DNA of 25,003 nucleotides from Euryarchaeota archaeon UBA91 (lineage in GTDB: Archaea; Thermoplasmatota; Poseidoniia; Poseidoniales; Poseidoniaceae). Positions within the stretch are counted from its first letter, which is position 1; each line of letters begins with the position of its first letter. The position numbers and the translations under genes are program-made. Below the pieces are notes generated by a model, which saw nothing but the letters and a program-made list of their open reading frames with translations, made no database searches and was not told the DNA's origin. This document shows, piece after piece, positions 1-6,806 of the stretch. The stretch lies in NCBI GenBank assembly GCA_002499705.1, contig DAMU01000097.1, positions 1 through 25,003 of the forward strand, written 5' to 3'.

Positions 1-357
1 CCTACACAAGCCGAGCTGGTCAAATATACGAAGAATACATTCTATGCCCTGAAGGTGATTTTTGCAAATCAAATGTATGATATCTGCCAGGGTATGGGTG
101 AGGACTGGAATATGATTCGTGAAATGATTACAGCTGAACAGGCCCAACCCATAGGACCATCACATTTGGATCCAATCTTCGGACTTCATCGTGGTTTCGG
201 AGGAAAGTGCTTGCCAAAGGATTCTATGGCTTTAGGGGTATTAGCGCAATCACTTGATTGCAAATATGATTTCATGGATGCTCTTCAAACAGATAATGCA
301 AAACTTCGTGGAATTCTTACAGGAAAACCAAGTGATGTAGTGACCAACGATGATTGA
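1..357 (+). CDS. UDP-glucose/GDP-mannose dehydrogenase family, C-terminal fragment (5' end outside window)
   Basis: Oxidises a nucleotide sugar to its uronic acid with NAD, a cytoplasmic step in making surface polysaccharides or glycans. Reading frame 1 is open from base 1, so the gene starts upstream; 118 residues are visible. The central helical domain is clear: AELVKYTKNTFYALK (Lys8 and Asn12 of the fragment match the conserved substrate-binding Lys and Asn) and GFGGKCLPKD with catalytic Cys70 and Asp74. The protein ends only 48 residues after the catalytic Cys. Most family members continue with a UDP-binding C-terminal domain of roughly 100 residues, which is missing here. No frameshift is obvious, and the next gene starts 12 bp downstream, so this looks like a natural short form. 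The GtrA-like neighbour fits a glycan-synthesis setting. The exact substrate cannot be told. Confidence 0.88.
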   Translation, partial: PTQAELVKYTKNTFYALKVIFANQMYDICQGMGEDWNMIREMITAEQAQPIGPSHLDPIFGLHRGFGGKCLPKDSMALGVLAQSLDCKYDFMDALQTDNAKLRGILTGKPSDVVTNDD

Positions 358-368
358 GGAGATGCAGA

Positions 369-794
369 ATGAAGCGTCCTAATGTAGCCGAAGTGCTCCC
401 AAGAGGGACATTACAGCGATTCGGAATCGCTGGTGGATTCAATACCTTTCTTTTTTGGGTCATTTGGGAGCTAATCCGCTCTACTTTTTTACTCGAACTT
501 TTGAATGAAACGGCAATGTGGTCTATTTCTTGGGCCTTTTCGAGCATCTGTGCTCATTTTGTTCATCGTGCTTTCACTTTTGATGGGCGAAAGAACGTCA
601 AGAATACAATGCTTGGTGCGCTTTCAGTTTACGCTTTTGGGATGGCAGGTTCGACGCTATCATACGACGCACTCATCTCGATGTCTGATGCACCAATCCG
701 CCTCTTATTCCTCATCAACATGCTTTGCTGGGGGGTCTTTACTTGGGCTACAATGCGTTGGTTTGTTTTTGGATACACTTCAGAAGAAGAGTGA
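369..794 (+). CDS. GtrA-like family membrane protein
   Basis: A 141-residue integral membrane protein resembling the GtrA family, whose members are thought to help move lipid-linked sugars across the membrane or assist membrane glycosyltransferases. Visible marks are the early RFGIAGGFNT segment, the HRAFTF motif in the middle followed by a basic loop, and the terminal WATMRWFVFG segment. Four hydrophobic segments fit the usual four-helix layout and length. The ATG at 369 is preferred because GGAG lies about seven bases upstream. An in-frame TTG at 354 overlaps the previous stop but would add only five residues. It lies 11 bp after the nucleotide-sugar dehydrogenase and is probably cotranscribed with it. 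Confidence 0.8.
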   Translation: MKRPNVAEVLPRGTLQRFGIAGGFNTFLFWVIWELIRSTFLLELLNETAMWSISWAFSSICAHFVHRAFTFDGRKNVKNTMLGALSVYAFGMAGSTLSYDALISMSDAPIRLLFLINMLCWGVFTWATMRWFVFGYTSEEE

Positions 795-795
795 A

Positions 796-1158
796 TCAAA
801 TGGCATGAGCTTCCAATAGGGAGAGTGGTACTATTTCCAATGCCTTTTGATGTGTTGCTTCCATGTCGATGGGGCATGCCAACCCGTTGTTGACTGCATC
901 AAGCCATGTTCGAGCGCATACACACCATGAATCTCCAGGTTTCAGTCCGGGGAAACCATGGTTAGTCATCGGGGTTATCAAGTCGTTTCCTTTCGAAAGG
1001 GCGAAGTTGAGAAAGTCATCAGTCACGACGCAACACACCGTGTGCGATCCTCGATCACTGGAGTCAGTGTTGCACTTACCATCCCGATACCAGCCAGTCA
1101 TAGGGTCGCAAGAGCATGTGTCAAGCGGATTTCCAAGAACATTGAGGCTCGCATCCAT
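796..1158 (-). CDS. DUF2237 family protein
   Basis: A protein of about 120 residues matching the DUF2237 family, which has no known function. Characteristic stretches are NVLGNPLDTCSCDPMTGWYRDG near the start (quoted in part: NVLGNPLDTC, TGWYRDG), DRGSHTVCCVVT, GNDLITP, GFPGLKPGDSWCVCA and EATHQKALEIVPL. The many conserved Cys residues suggest metal binding or redox roles, but this is a guess. The ATG at 1158 places the conserved NVLG block at residue 5, as is typical. The frame stays open to a TTG at 1245, which would add 29 non-conserved residues. It converges on the GtrA-like gene, with one base between the stops, and diverges from the TerB pair. Homologues known to me are mainly bacterial, so transfer is possible. 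Confidence 0.85.
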   Translation of the reverse strand: MDASLNVLGNPLDTCSCDPMTGWYRDGKCNTDSSDRGSHTVCCVVTDDFLNFALSKGNDLITPMTNHGFPGLKPGDSWCVCARTWLDAVNNGLACPIDMEATHQKALEIVPLSLLEAHAI

Positions 1159-1308
1159 AATTGGTTCAATCCGCCCTCTCGCTTCAAGCCTTGCTTCTTT
1201 TTTGATGAGGATTGAGACATTTGGCTTTGAATTTTCACAGCCCAAAACTCTGTTCTTTCTCTTTGAACTGGCGTTGGGTTCTAAGTCTAAGTCGTTAACG
1301 GCCGTGTA

Positions 1309-1740
1309 ATGCTACCGGATACAGTACACAAACTCCCTCGTGAAGAACGCTTTGCTTATGCACGCTTACTCGCATTTATGGCAAGAGTCGATAATGAATT
1401 AACCGTAGATGAAATGGCTATGTTTGAACAACGTCTGGGAACTGCTTTACTTTCACCTTCTCAGCGAAAAATGATTCGCAGCGCCTTGAAATCACCACCT
1501 TCTTTGGAGGAGTGTCTTGAGGGGATGGGCGAGGAAACAGGACGACTTGCACTGCGAGATGCAACAATGATGGCTGCTGCAGATGGAACTGTTGACGACG
1601 ATGAACGCGAAGTTCTTTTTGAAATCGTTGAATATTTTGGTCTTGCAGATGGTTCGGTTGAGCGACTTCTCAAGTGGGCTTCCAAAGGATATCTTTGGAT
1701 GCAGGAAGGATACGATATTCTCAATGAGATATCGGAGTGA
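1309..1740 (+). CDS. TerB-like domain protein, first of a tandem pair
   Basis: A 143-residue, all-helical, acidic protein resembling the TerB / tellurite-resistance-like fold. It has two similar halves: ARVDNELTVDEMAMFEQRL near residues 25-43 and AAADGTVDDDEREVLFEIV near residues 88-106. Both show the small-x-x-D-x-x-[LV] then acidic helix pattern seen in TerB, where acidic residues bind metal ions. No signal peptide or membrane segment is present, so it should be cytoplasmic. Its stop overlaps the start of a second TerB-like gene by four bases (GTGA), so the two are probably translated together and may work as a pair. The biological role of such stand-alone TerB proteins is not known; there is no tellurite gene cluster around it. 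Confidence 0.7.
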   Translation: MLPDTVHKLPREERFAYARLLAFMARVDNELTVDEMAMFEQRLGTALLSPSQRKMIRSALKSPPSLEECLEGMGEETGRLALRDATMMAAADGTVDDDEREVLFEIVEYFGLADGSVERLLKWASKGYLWMQEGYDILNEISE

Positions 1741-2171
1741 ACCTTGTGTATCTTGACCTTTCTGTCGACTTTGCCCAAGAAGAGGTCAAGGGTTATGCTG
1801 AAATTATGGTGATTGTCGCTTCTGTTGATGGGATGCTTGTCAAAGAAGAATTAGCAATTATTGAAGCACTGATGGGGCGGTGTATGATGCATCCCGAAAT
1901 GCGAGTCGATGTACGAAATCTTCTTGAAAATCCCCCAGTTCTGGAGTTGGTTCTTTCGAAATTAAAACCCATAGTGCTTAAGATTGCATTAAGAGATGCA
2001 ATCCTTGTTGCGGCGGTGGATGGAGAATACGATGAATCCGAAATAAAAGTCATCAAGGCCATCGCCAAAGCAGCCGGTGTTCGTAAGAAAGAACTCTCCG
2101 CCCTTTTCGAGTGGGTAAAAACGGGGTGGGAATGGCATAATGAGAGTTTTCAACTCCTCAAATTAGTTTGA
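1737..2171 (+). CDS. TerB-like domain protein, second of a tandem pair
   Basis: A 144-residue paralogue of the preceding gene, also all-helical and cytoplasmic. The same two half-motifs recur: VIVASVDGMLVKEELAIIEA near residues 25-44 and LVAAVDGEYDESEIKVIKAI near residues 90-109. Both proteins also share a central block of the form LKxAxRDA and a closing W-V/A-x-x-G-x-x-W segment, which supports duplication. The GTG start at 1737 overlaps the upstream TGA by four bases, a common arrangement for coupled translation, and no better start is nearby. Sequence identity between the pair is modest, so the duplication is old and they may form a heterodimer. Function is unknown. Confidence 0.68.
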   Translation: MNLVYLDLSVDFAQEEVKGYAEIMVIVASVDGMLVKEELAIIEALMGRCMMHPEMRVDVRNLLENPPVLELVLSKLKPIVLKIALRDAILVAAVDGEYDESEIKVIKAIAKAAGVRKKELSALFEWVKTGWEWHNESFQLLKLV

Positions 2172-2221
2172 AATTGACTCATTTTACCCTGTTTCAAAAA
2201 TCTCCAAACAAGGGTCACATT

Positions 2222-2250
2222 CAAACCGGAAAAGCCAGCCCGCTGGTTTG
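2222..2250 (+). other. Inverted repeat upstream of the DNA methyltransferase gene
   Basis: CAAACC at 2222-2227 is the reverse complement of GGTTTG at 2245-2250, with a second nested dyad CCAGC-CC-GCTGG between. The two stems compete for the GG, so alternative hairpins are possible. It lies just before the preferred methyltransferase start and covers an alternative TTG start, where it could affect translation or bind a regulator. No experimental or comparative support. Confidence 0.3.
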
Positions 2251-2259
2251 GTGGGGGCC

Positions 2260-4254
2260 ATGCAAAGCGGAGTAAGTGGATGGTATGCGCGACTGGACAG
2301 ATGTCTTGAAAATCGCACCGAACAAATCCATATTTGGCTTGCTGCATGGGAACAGTCTCTCCTTGTCTACCAGCCGATTGCTGCACTTCTCCCCGATGAT
2401 TGGCCAACCTTGCCTGCAAACCTGTTGACCGATCCAGGGCACGTCCTCGACCATCTCCTTGCCCGCCATGATGCAGAGGGCGACGGACGCTCTCCGCGCG
2501 GCGCACACCCCACTCCTCCAAGACTAGCAGATGCCGTAATCGCCTCAGAATTATTGGAAAGCCTCACCCGCCCTAAAACCCCTCCAAAGAGTTCTTCGAT
2601 GCATCTTAGTAATCTTCCCCCCGGTTTCCGTCAACAACTTGAGAAACTCAACCTCCCTCAACATGTTCAAGAGCCCGAGGTTGATGATGAATCTGAATTT
2701 GAACGCGTCAAACTGGGCCAGCGTACGCTGAGTGGGATTCCTCTCCCAGTCGCAGATACTTCGTGTGGCGGTGGAATATTCCATGCGCGCTTGATTCGCC
2801 GTCATTCAGAACATCACGCAGAGAGTACTGCGGAGAAAAAAATTGCTGATACGACTTTGCTTCTCTCCTCGTTCCAATTGCTCGATAATGACGAACTGGT
2901 TGTCGCTTCGACTCGCCAACGACTCTTACTCGAATGCATCCGTTTTGATTTGGTTAGTCTCAAGTCCGACAAGCCAGGTTGCCTTCCTCGTAAAGATGCT
3001 GAGAAGTTACTCAAAAAGGCAGTTCAGCAAGGTGACACTTTGCAAGGTTCATGGCCTTGGAAGACCGCTCCACAATTGATTGTAACCAATCCTCCATGGT
3101 TGAGGATTAAGGATAGATTCCGTGGAATGGAAGAAGGCAGTAAACTGCGCAGGGAACTTGGAGAACAATTGCGAGGCTTGTCAGACAACGGATCTCCCCG
3201 CTTCTCGACAATGCGAGGAAATGTCAATCTTTACCGTTTATTTATCGAGCGCGGTTTGCAGATTCTGCATCAAGGAGGGCGCCTCCGTCTCATCGCCCCA
3301 GACAGTATTCTTCGAGAACAATCCTCTCATCCACTTCGCCAACTTCTCGTTGAAGAGCACGGTTGGAGTGACATTTGGGCAATTGAAGAAGCAAACCACT
3401 TATTCCCCGGCATGACGCAGGGAGTTGCAGTTCTCGGCATAACAGCCAAGCAAGAAACTGAGAAACTCGTCATTCATGGTCCAATTAGCCGAGCTGATTT
3501 ACGTCGTGATATGAACGGACTGTCTAATCGAGTTCCTTCTTTTGAGATGGAACAGCAAAGATGGGTTTCATGGGCGAAAGACACATGGGCTATTCCTCGT
3601 CTTCCACGAGACCGAGTTGAGCGTAAGCAAACTCTCCAAATTCTTGACCGCCTCTCTCTTCTACCACGAATGGGAGAAGTTCAACATCCTCTTGCCACGA
3701 ACGGAAACACCGTCCGTGTTCGAGTAGGAGAAATCGACCAAACAGCGCACTCAAGTTCAATTGAAACCTGGGTGAAGGGTCGCGGTTCACGTCCATTTAT
3801 TCGTGGTGTACACTTTTCTGAAGATGATGATGGGCAGGTATTTGTGCGCCATCCAGCATTCCGAACAGACATACCTTCTCGAGCGAATGAACGCCAACTT
3901 GCAATGTGGTGCGGAAGCTCAGATTCGAAATACGGCCCTCGTCTTGCTTGCCAAGCCATCGTCAATGCTCACCAAGAGCGACGTTTGCGATGGGCGGTGA
4001 TTCCGACTGGTTGTGTTCTCGGCAACAGTGTGAACCACATTGAATTGCATGAAGATATCCAAGAGCGACTTGTCCGAAGTCACGGTTCTCTCGAAAAAGC
4101 CCTCCACTGGATGTGCGGTTTGTTGAATGCTAAAGATTTGGATGAGTGGGCTCGAGCGTGGTCCGCAAACAACAACGTGAACAATTACGAGTTGGAAATG
4201 CTCCCCGTTGAAGTTTCATCTGAAATTCCGGAATTCCTCCTTACAGTTCAGTAA
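2260..4254 (+). CDS. Putative N6-adenine DNA methyltransferase, Eco57I/type IIG-like, without a visible nuclease
   Basis: Probably transfers methyl from S-adenosylmethionine to adenine in a specific DNA site. Length is 664 residues from the ATG at 2260; GTG 2251 and TTG 2248 are other possible starts. The N-terminal part has a HPTPPRLADAV segment like the YTP region before motif I. Motif I is read as ADTSCGGGIF at residues 165-174, where the usual form is DPACGSGxF, so Pro/Ala and one Ser are changed. Motif IV is canonical: NPPW at residues 277-280. A region with GGRLRLIAPDSILREQ follows. The C-terminal third (FIRGVHF, RLACQAIVN, CVLGNSVNHIEL) resembles target-recognition domains of type IIG-like enzymes. 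I see no PD-(D/E)XK nuclease motif in it and no restriction gene nearby, so it appears to be solitary or an epigenetic regulator. Confidence 0.75.
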   Translation: MQSGVSGWYARLDRCLENRTEQIHIWLAAWEQSLLVYQPIAALLPDDWPTLPANLLTDPGHVLDHLLARHDAEGDGRSPRGAHPTPPRLADAVIASELLESLTRPKTPPKSSSMHLSNLPPGFRQQLEKLNLPQHVQEPEVDDESEFERVKLGQRTLSGIPLPVADTSCGGGIFHARLIRRHSEHHAESTAEKKIADTTLLLSSFQLLDNDELVVASTRQRLLLECIRFDLVSLKSDKPGCLPRKDAEKLLKKAVQQGDTLQGSWPWKTAPQLIVTNPPWLRIKDRFRGMEEGSKLRRELGEQLRGLSDNGSPRFSTMRGNVNLYRLFIERGLQILHQGGRLRLIAPDSILREQSSHPLRQLLVEEHGWSDIWAIEEANHLFPGMTQGVAVLGITAKQETEKLVIHGPISRADLRRDMNGLSNRVPSFEMEQQRWVSWAKDTWAIPRLPRDRVERKQTLQILDRLSLLPRMGEVQHPLATNGNTVRVRVGEIDQTAHSSSIETWVKGRGSRPFIRGVHFSEDDDGQVFVRHPAFRTDIPSRANERQLAMWCGSSDSKYGPRLACQAIVNAHQERRLRWAVIPTGCVLGNSVNHIELHEDIQERLVRSHGSLEKALHWMCGLLNAKDLDEWARAWSANNNVNNYELEMLPVEVSSEIPEFLLTVQ

Positions 4255-4294
4255 TCAAGCAATCTCCGCAGGTATTCTGTCCGTATTGCAATCT

Positions 4295-4312
4295 CTCAAT
4301 ACACGAATTGAG
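4295..4312 (+). other. Short dyad in the gap upstream of the THEP1-like gene
   Basis: CTCAAT at 4295-4300 and ATTGAG at 4307-4312 form a perfect six-base inverted repeat around a six-base loop. It lies in the 123-bp gap between the methyltransferase and THEP1-like genes, upstream of an AT-rich patch near 4322-4330 that could hold a promoter. It might be an operator or a weak hairpin. Chance is a fair alternative. The gap also holds two copies of GCAATCTC, near 4259 and 4288. Confidence 0.25.
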
Positions 4313-4377
4313 TTCAACATCATTTATTACTGATAAGCCACTGCAGTCACCGTAGCGATTTATTCGTGGTGGGTATT

Positions 4378-4959
4378 ATGGGCATTCATCCAAAGATCGG
4401 CATCACTGGTTTACCACGTAGTGGAAAATCCGCAGTGATGGAAAAAGTTCTCGAAATGCTGAGTGATGAGCGTACTCGAGAAATCCAGATGCGAGGCAGT
4501 TTGACCGAAGCCCCAATTATCGGTGGAATGAGGACCGAACCTATTCTTGATGGCAGTGAACGATTGGGATACAGTGTATTCAATATTGTAACTGGAGAAA
4601 ATGCCATAATGGCTCACAAAAACATCGACTCTCGACTTCGTGTCTTAGGATACGGCATTGATACAGAGGCCTTGGAAAAGATTGCGATTCCAGCAATCGA
4701 ATATGCTCGTGACGAATGTGAGGTTCTGGTAATTGATGAGATTGGAAAGTTCGCTGTTGAAAGTGAAGCCTTCGTTAATTGTGTTCGAAGTGCACTTGAA
4801 GTGGACAAGCCAACTTTGTTAACGCTTCACAAAAAAAGTCGCCACCCACTCCTCCAAGATATACGCCGGCGTGACGATGGTCGTATCCTTGAAGTTACAC
4901 CGGTGAATCGCGCCTTGCTGCCGTATAAAATTCACAAACTCATGCGAGAAACTTACTAA
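4378..4959 (+). CDS. THEP1-like nucleoside-triphosphatase (NTPase_1 family)
   Basis: A 193-residue cytoplasmic P-loop NTPase of the THEP1 / DUF265 family, which hydrolyses nucleoside triphosphates and is common in archaea. The Walker A motif is GLPRSGKS at residues 11-18 and the Walker B motif is VLVIDEIGK, with Asp120 and Glu121. Other family marks are the switch-like TEPILDGSERLGYSVFNI region, the SRLRVLGYGID segment (usually VGKYxV), and an NRALLPYKI end corresponding to the conserved NRD/L. The ATG at 4378 is preferred; GGTGGG lies a few bases upstream. GTG codons at 4366 and 4369 are in-frame alternatives. The biological role of THEP1 proteins is not settled; nucleotide or RNA metabolism has been suggested. 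It is a single gene by spacing, with a small membrane-protein gene following. Confidence 0.88.
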   Translation: MGIHPKIGITGLPRSGKSAVMEKVLEMLSDERTREIQMRGSLTEAPIIGGMRTEPILDGSERLGYSVFNIVTGENAIMAHKNIDSRLRVLGYGIDTEALEKIAIPAIEYARDECEVLVIDEIGKFAVESEAFVNCVRSALEVDKPTLLTLHKKSRHPLLQDIRRRDDGRILEVTPVNRALLPYKIHKLMRETY

Positions 4960-5003
4960 CGGTTTTCTCTTGCCGTTGGGTTCATTGCCTTGTTCCTTTA
5001 CGC

Positions 5004-5351
5004 ATGTCTATGAGCAACCCTTCTCATTCAGCATCGACGCTCTTACTCGGTACTGGTTTGGGATGTTTTCTTATCACCGGATTTGGCCTCATTCAAGGCC
5101 GTATGGAACTTGCATCTTTTTCAGCAGGGTGGTTTTTCCCGATTATTGGAGTTCTTCTTCTGTTCTTTTCGAGAACTCTACGTTCCGGTGCTGGCCCGCT
5201 TTCCAAATCATTCCCCGATGAAAATGATGAGATGCTTTCTGAACGTGTTCGTAATGAACTCGAGGCCACAGTCAAGGATGCCAGTGTTGGCTCAGCATGG
5301 GCTGAACTTGAAGCAGCAGTTCTTGAATCAGAGTTAAGTGAGGAAGAGTGA
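5004..5351 (+). CDS. Small two-helix membrane protein of unknown function
   Basis: A 115-residue protein with two hydrophobic segments at about residues 12-30 and 40-57, joined by a short loop (IQGRMELASFSAG). A charged, acidic tail follows, from residue 60 to 115. The tail is Glu/Asp-rich and ends in ELSEEE, likely facing the cytoplasm. I do not recognise a family. The ATG at 5004 is the first in frame and has a second ATG two codons later. It follows the THEP1-like gene by 44 bp on the same strand and converges on the next gene, with five bases between stops. The function cannot be inferred from the context. Confidence 0.65.
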   Translation: MSMSNPSHSASTLLLGTGLGCFLITGFGLIQGRMELASFSAGWFFPIIGVLLLFFSRTLRSGAGPLSKSFPDENDEMLSERVRNELEATVKDASVGSAWAELEAAVLESELSEEE

Positions 5352-5356
5352 CTTAC

Positions 5357-6736
5357 TTATTCCTCCGCAGAATTTACAGAATATATTTTCTCTTTTTCCC
5401 GAATGTGAAGTGTGAGTCCAATAGTTGCCATTGCCCCTGGAATCCACCCAACCCATAAAGCAAACAGTAACGGTTCATCCCAGGAGAACGGAAGAATTGC
5501 GCACATGATGGTAATGAATAGGATTGGATAGAATACAAAAGAAAAGGATGGAGAAGGGACATCTCTTTCGACGTACCAAGGAGTCAGAGAAGACCAAGGA
5601 AGTCCGAGCCAAATAGCGGGGATGAGGAACACGGCAAAAGGAGTAAACAAGCACATGATTGTTGGTGAAAAGATAAGCGTCATTTTCATCCACCAAATTT
5701 CAGGCCTCGGTGCAGCATCAAAACCCAGAGCCGGCAAGAACTGAACCATCATCATCGCTGAAACGGTTACAGCAGCGATCCAGACTCCATACACATAGGG
5801 GCCTAAATCAGGGCCAAAGATACCGATTTGGTCAAGGTGAAGTGGCGTCAACACCAGAATTAAGATTGCCAAAACTGCAGCTAAAACAAGCATGCCTAAA
5901 CTTCGACCATCGCCATGATTTAATTCCGAATCAATGCGTACAGCGGGTTGGATACTAACGGCTAAACTCACCGCAATATGAAGGAGTAGAATCAATGGCA
6001 AAATGAGGCCTGCATCAGGAAGTTCTTGTATCCAATTTCTTTCAACTTCTAAATGCCTCGATAACCAATACATTGTGCTGACAGCTAAGATGGCAACTTT
6101 TAGTCTCGCTCTTTGAGCAATTTTTTGAAAATTATCGCCGGCTAAGAATAACGTCGATACAGCAAATAACTCCCCTCCAAACATCACCAAGAGACCGAAC
6201 AAAACAAGAGGTATTTGTGTACTCCAAGACGGAATGTCTCCGATAGGTTCAGTGGGATATGAATTCGGATTATAGTATCCATTTTCAGGGAACAGCAAGG
6301 TAGAGGCAGACAAGAGCATGAATCCCGTAAATAGCATCAAACGATTTCTAAATTTATGCCTCAGCTCGGGCTGAACTTTGGAAAGACTTGGCAACCTTTC
6401 GGAGAATAAGACAAAGAGAAGAATGGTCAGTGAGATGAGTTCAACCCCGCCGCCCCCCACCAATATTAATTTCAAATCGTGGGTTTCAAACTCCCCACTG
6501 CCCAAGTATTGTGCAACCTCAATGTGGGAGAGGTCACGTTGAACAACAGCCATACCTCTGTGCAGCAGCATAATGAGTAATTGGGCAACTGGCATCCAAC
6601 GTAGCGCAGCAAGTGCTTTTGGTCCGACTACAGTACTTTTATTTCGGAGTAAACTTTCTATGGCTTCATAAAAAATCCAAGTGAGGAGGCCGAATACAAA
6701 CAGTGGCAAAAACCACGGTAAAACGTCCCCTAACAT
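5357..6736 (-). CDS. Polytopic integral membrane protein, unknown function
   Basis: A 459-residue protein with roughly 11-12 hydrophobic segments spread over its full length; examples are LPWFLPLFVFGLLTWIFY at the start, IPLVLFGLLVMFGGELF, MLVLAAVLAILILVL and LFALWVGWIPGAMATIGL near the end. No transporter, permease or enzyme signature is recognisable to me. A more polar outer loop around ENGYYNPNSYPTEP separates two helix groups. The ATG at 6736 is chosen because the first helix follows directly. The frame is open to an ATG at 6808, but that start would add a polar extension overlapping the divergent methyltransferase start by two bases. It is transcribed divergently from the RNA methyltransferase gene, with 70 bp between the preferred starts. 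Confidence 0.7.
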   Translation of the reverse strand: MLGDVLPWFLPLFVFGLLTWIFYEAIESLLRNKSTVVGPKALAALRWMPVAQLLIMLLHRGMAVVQRDLSHIEVAQYLGSGEFETHDLKLILVGGGGVELISLTILLFVLFSERLPSLSKVQPELRHKFRNRLMLFTGFMLLSASTLLFPENGYYNPNSYPTEPIGDIPSWSTQIPLVLFGLLVMFGGELFAVSTLFLAGDNFQKIAQRARLKVAILAVSTMYWLSRHLEVERNWIQELPDAGLILPLILLLHIAVSLAVSIQPAVRIDSELNHGDGRSLGMLVLAAVLAILILVLTPLHLDQIGIFGPDLGPYVYGVWIAAVTVSAMMMVQFLPALGFDAAPRPEIWWMKMTLIFSPTIMCLFTPFAVFLIPAIWLGLPWSSLTPWYVERDVPSPSFSFVFYPILFITIMCAILPFSWDEPLLFALWVGWIPGAMATIGLTLHIREKEKIYSVNSAEE

Positions 6737-6806
6737 GATTGTGCGAGGGGGCCAAAGCCCTTGAGCATGGCGGAAGCAAAATAGAGATGAGTCAAGACCC
6801 ACAGGC

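Noticed and set aside
2150..2567. Several overlapping minus-strand frames opposite the start of the DNA methyltransferase
   Set aside because: They are antisense to a long gene with clear protein motifs, have odd composition (Arg/Gly/Ser-rich) and no family resemblance.
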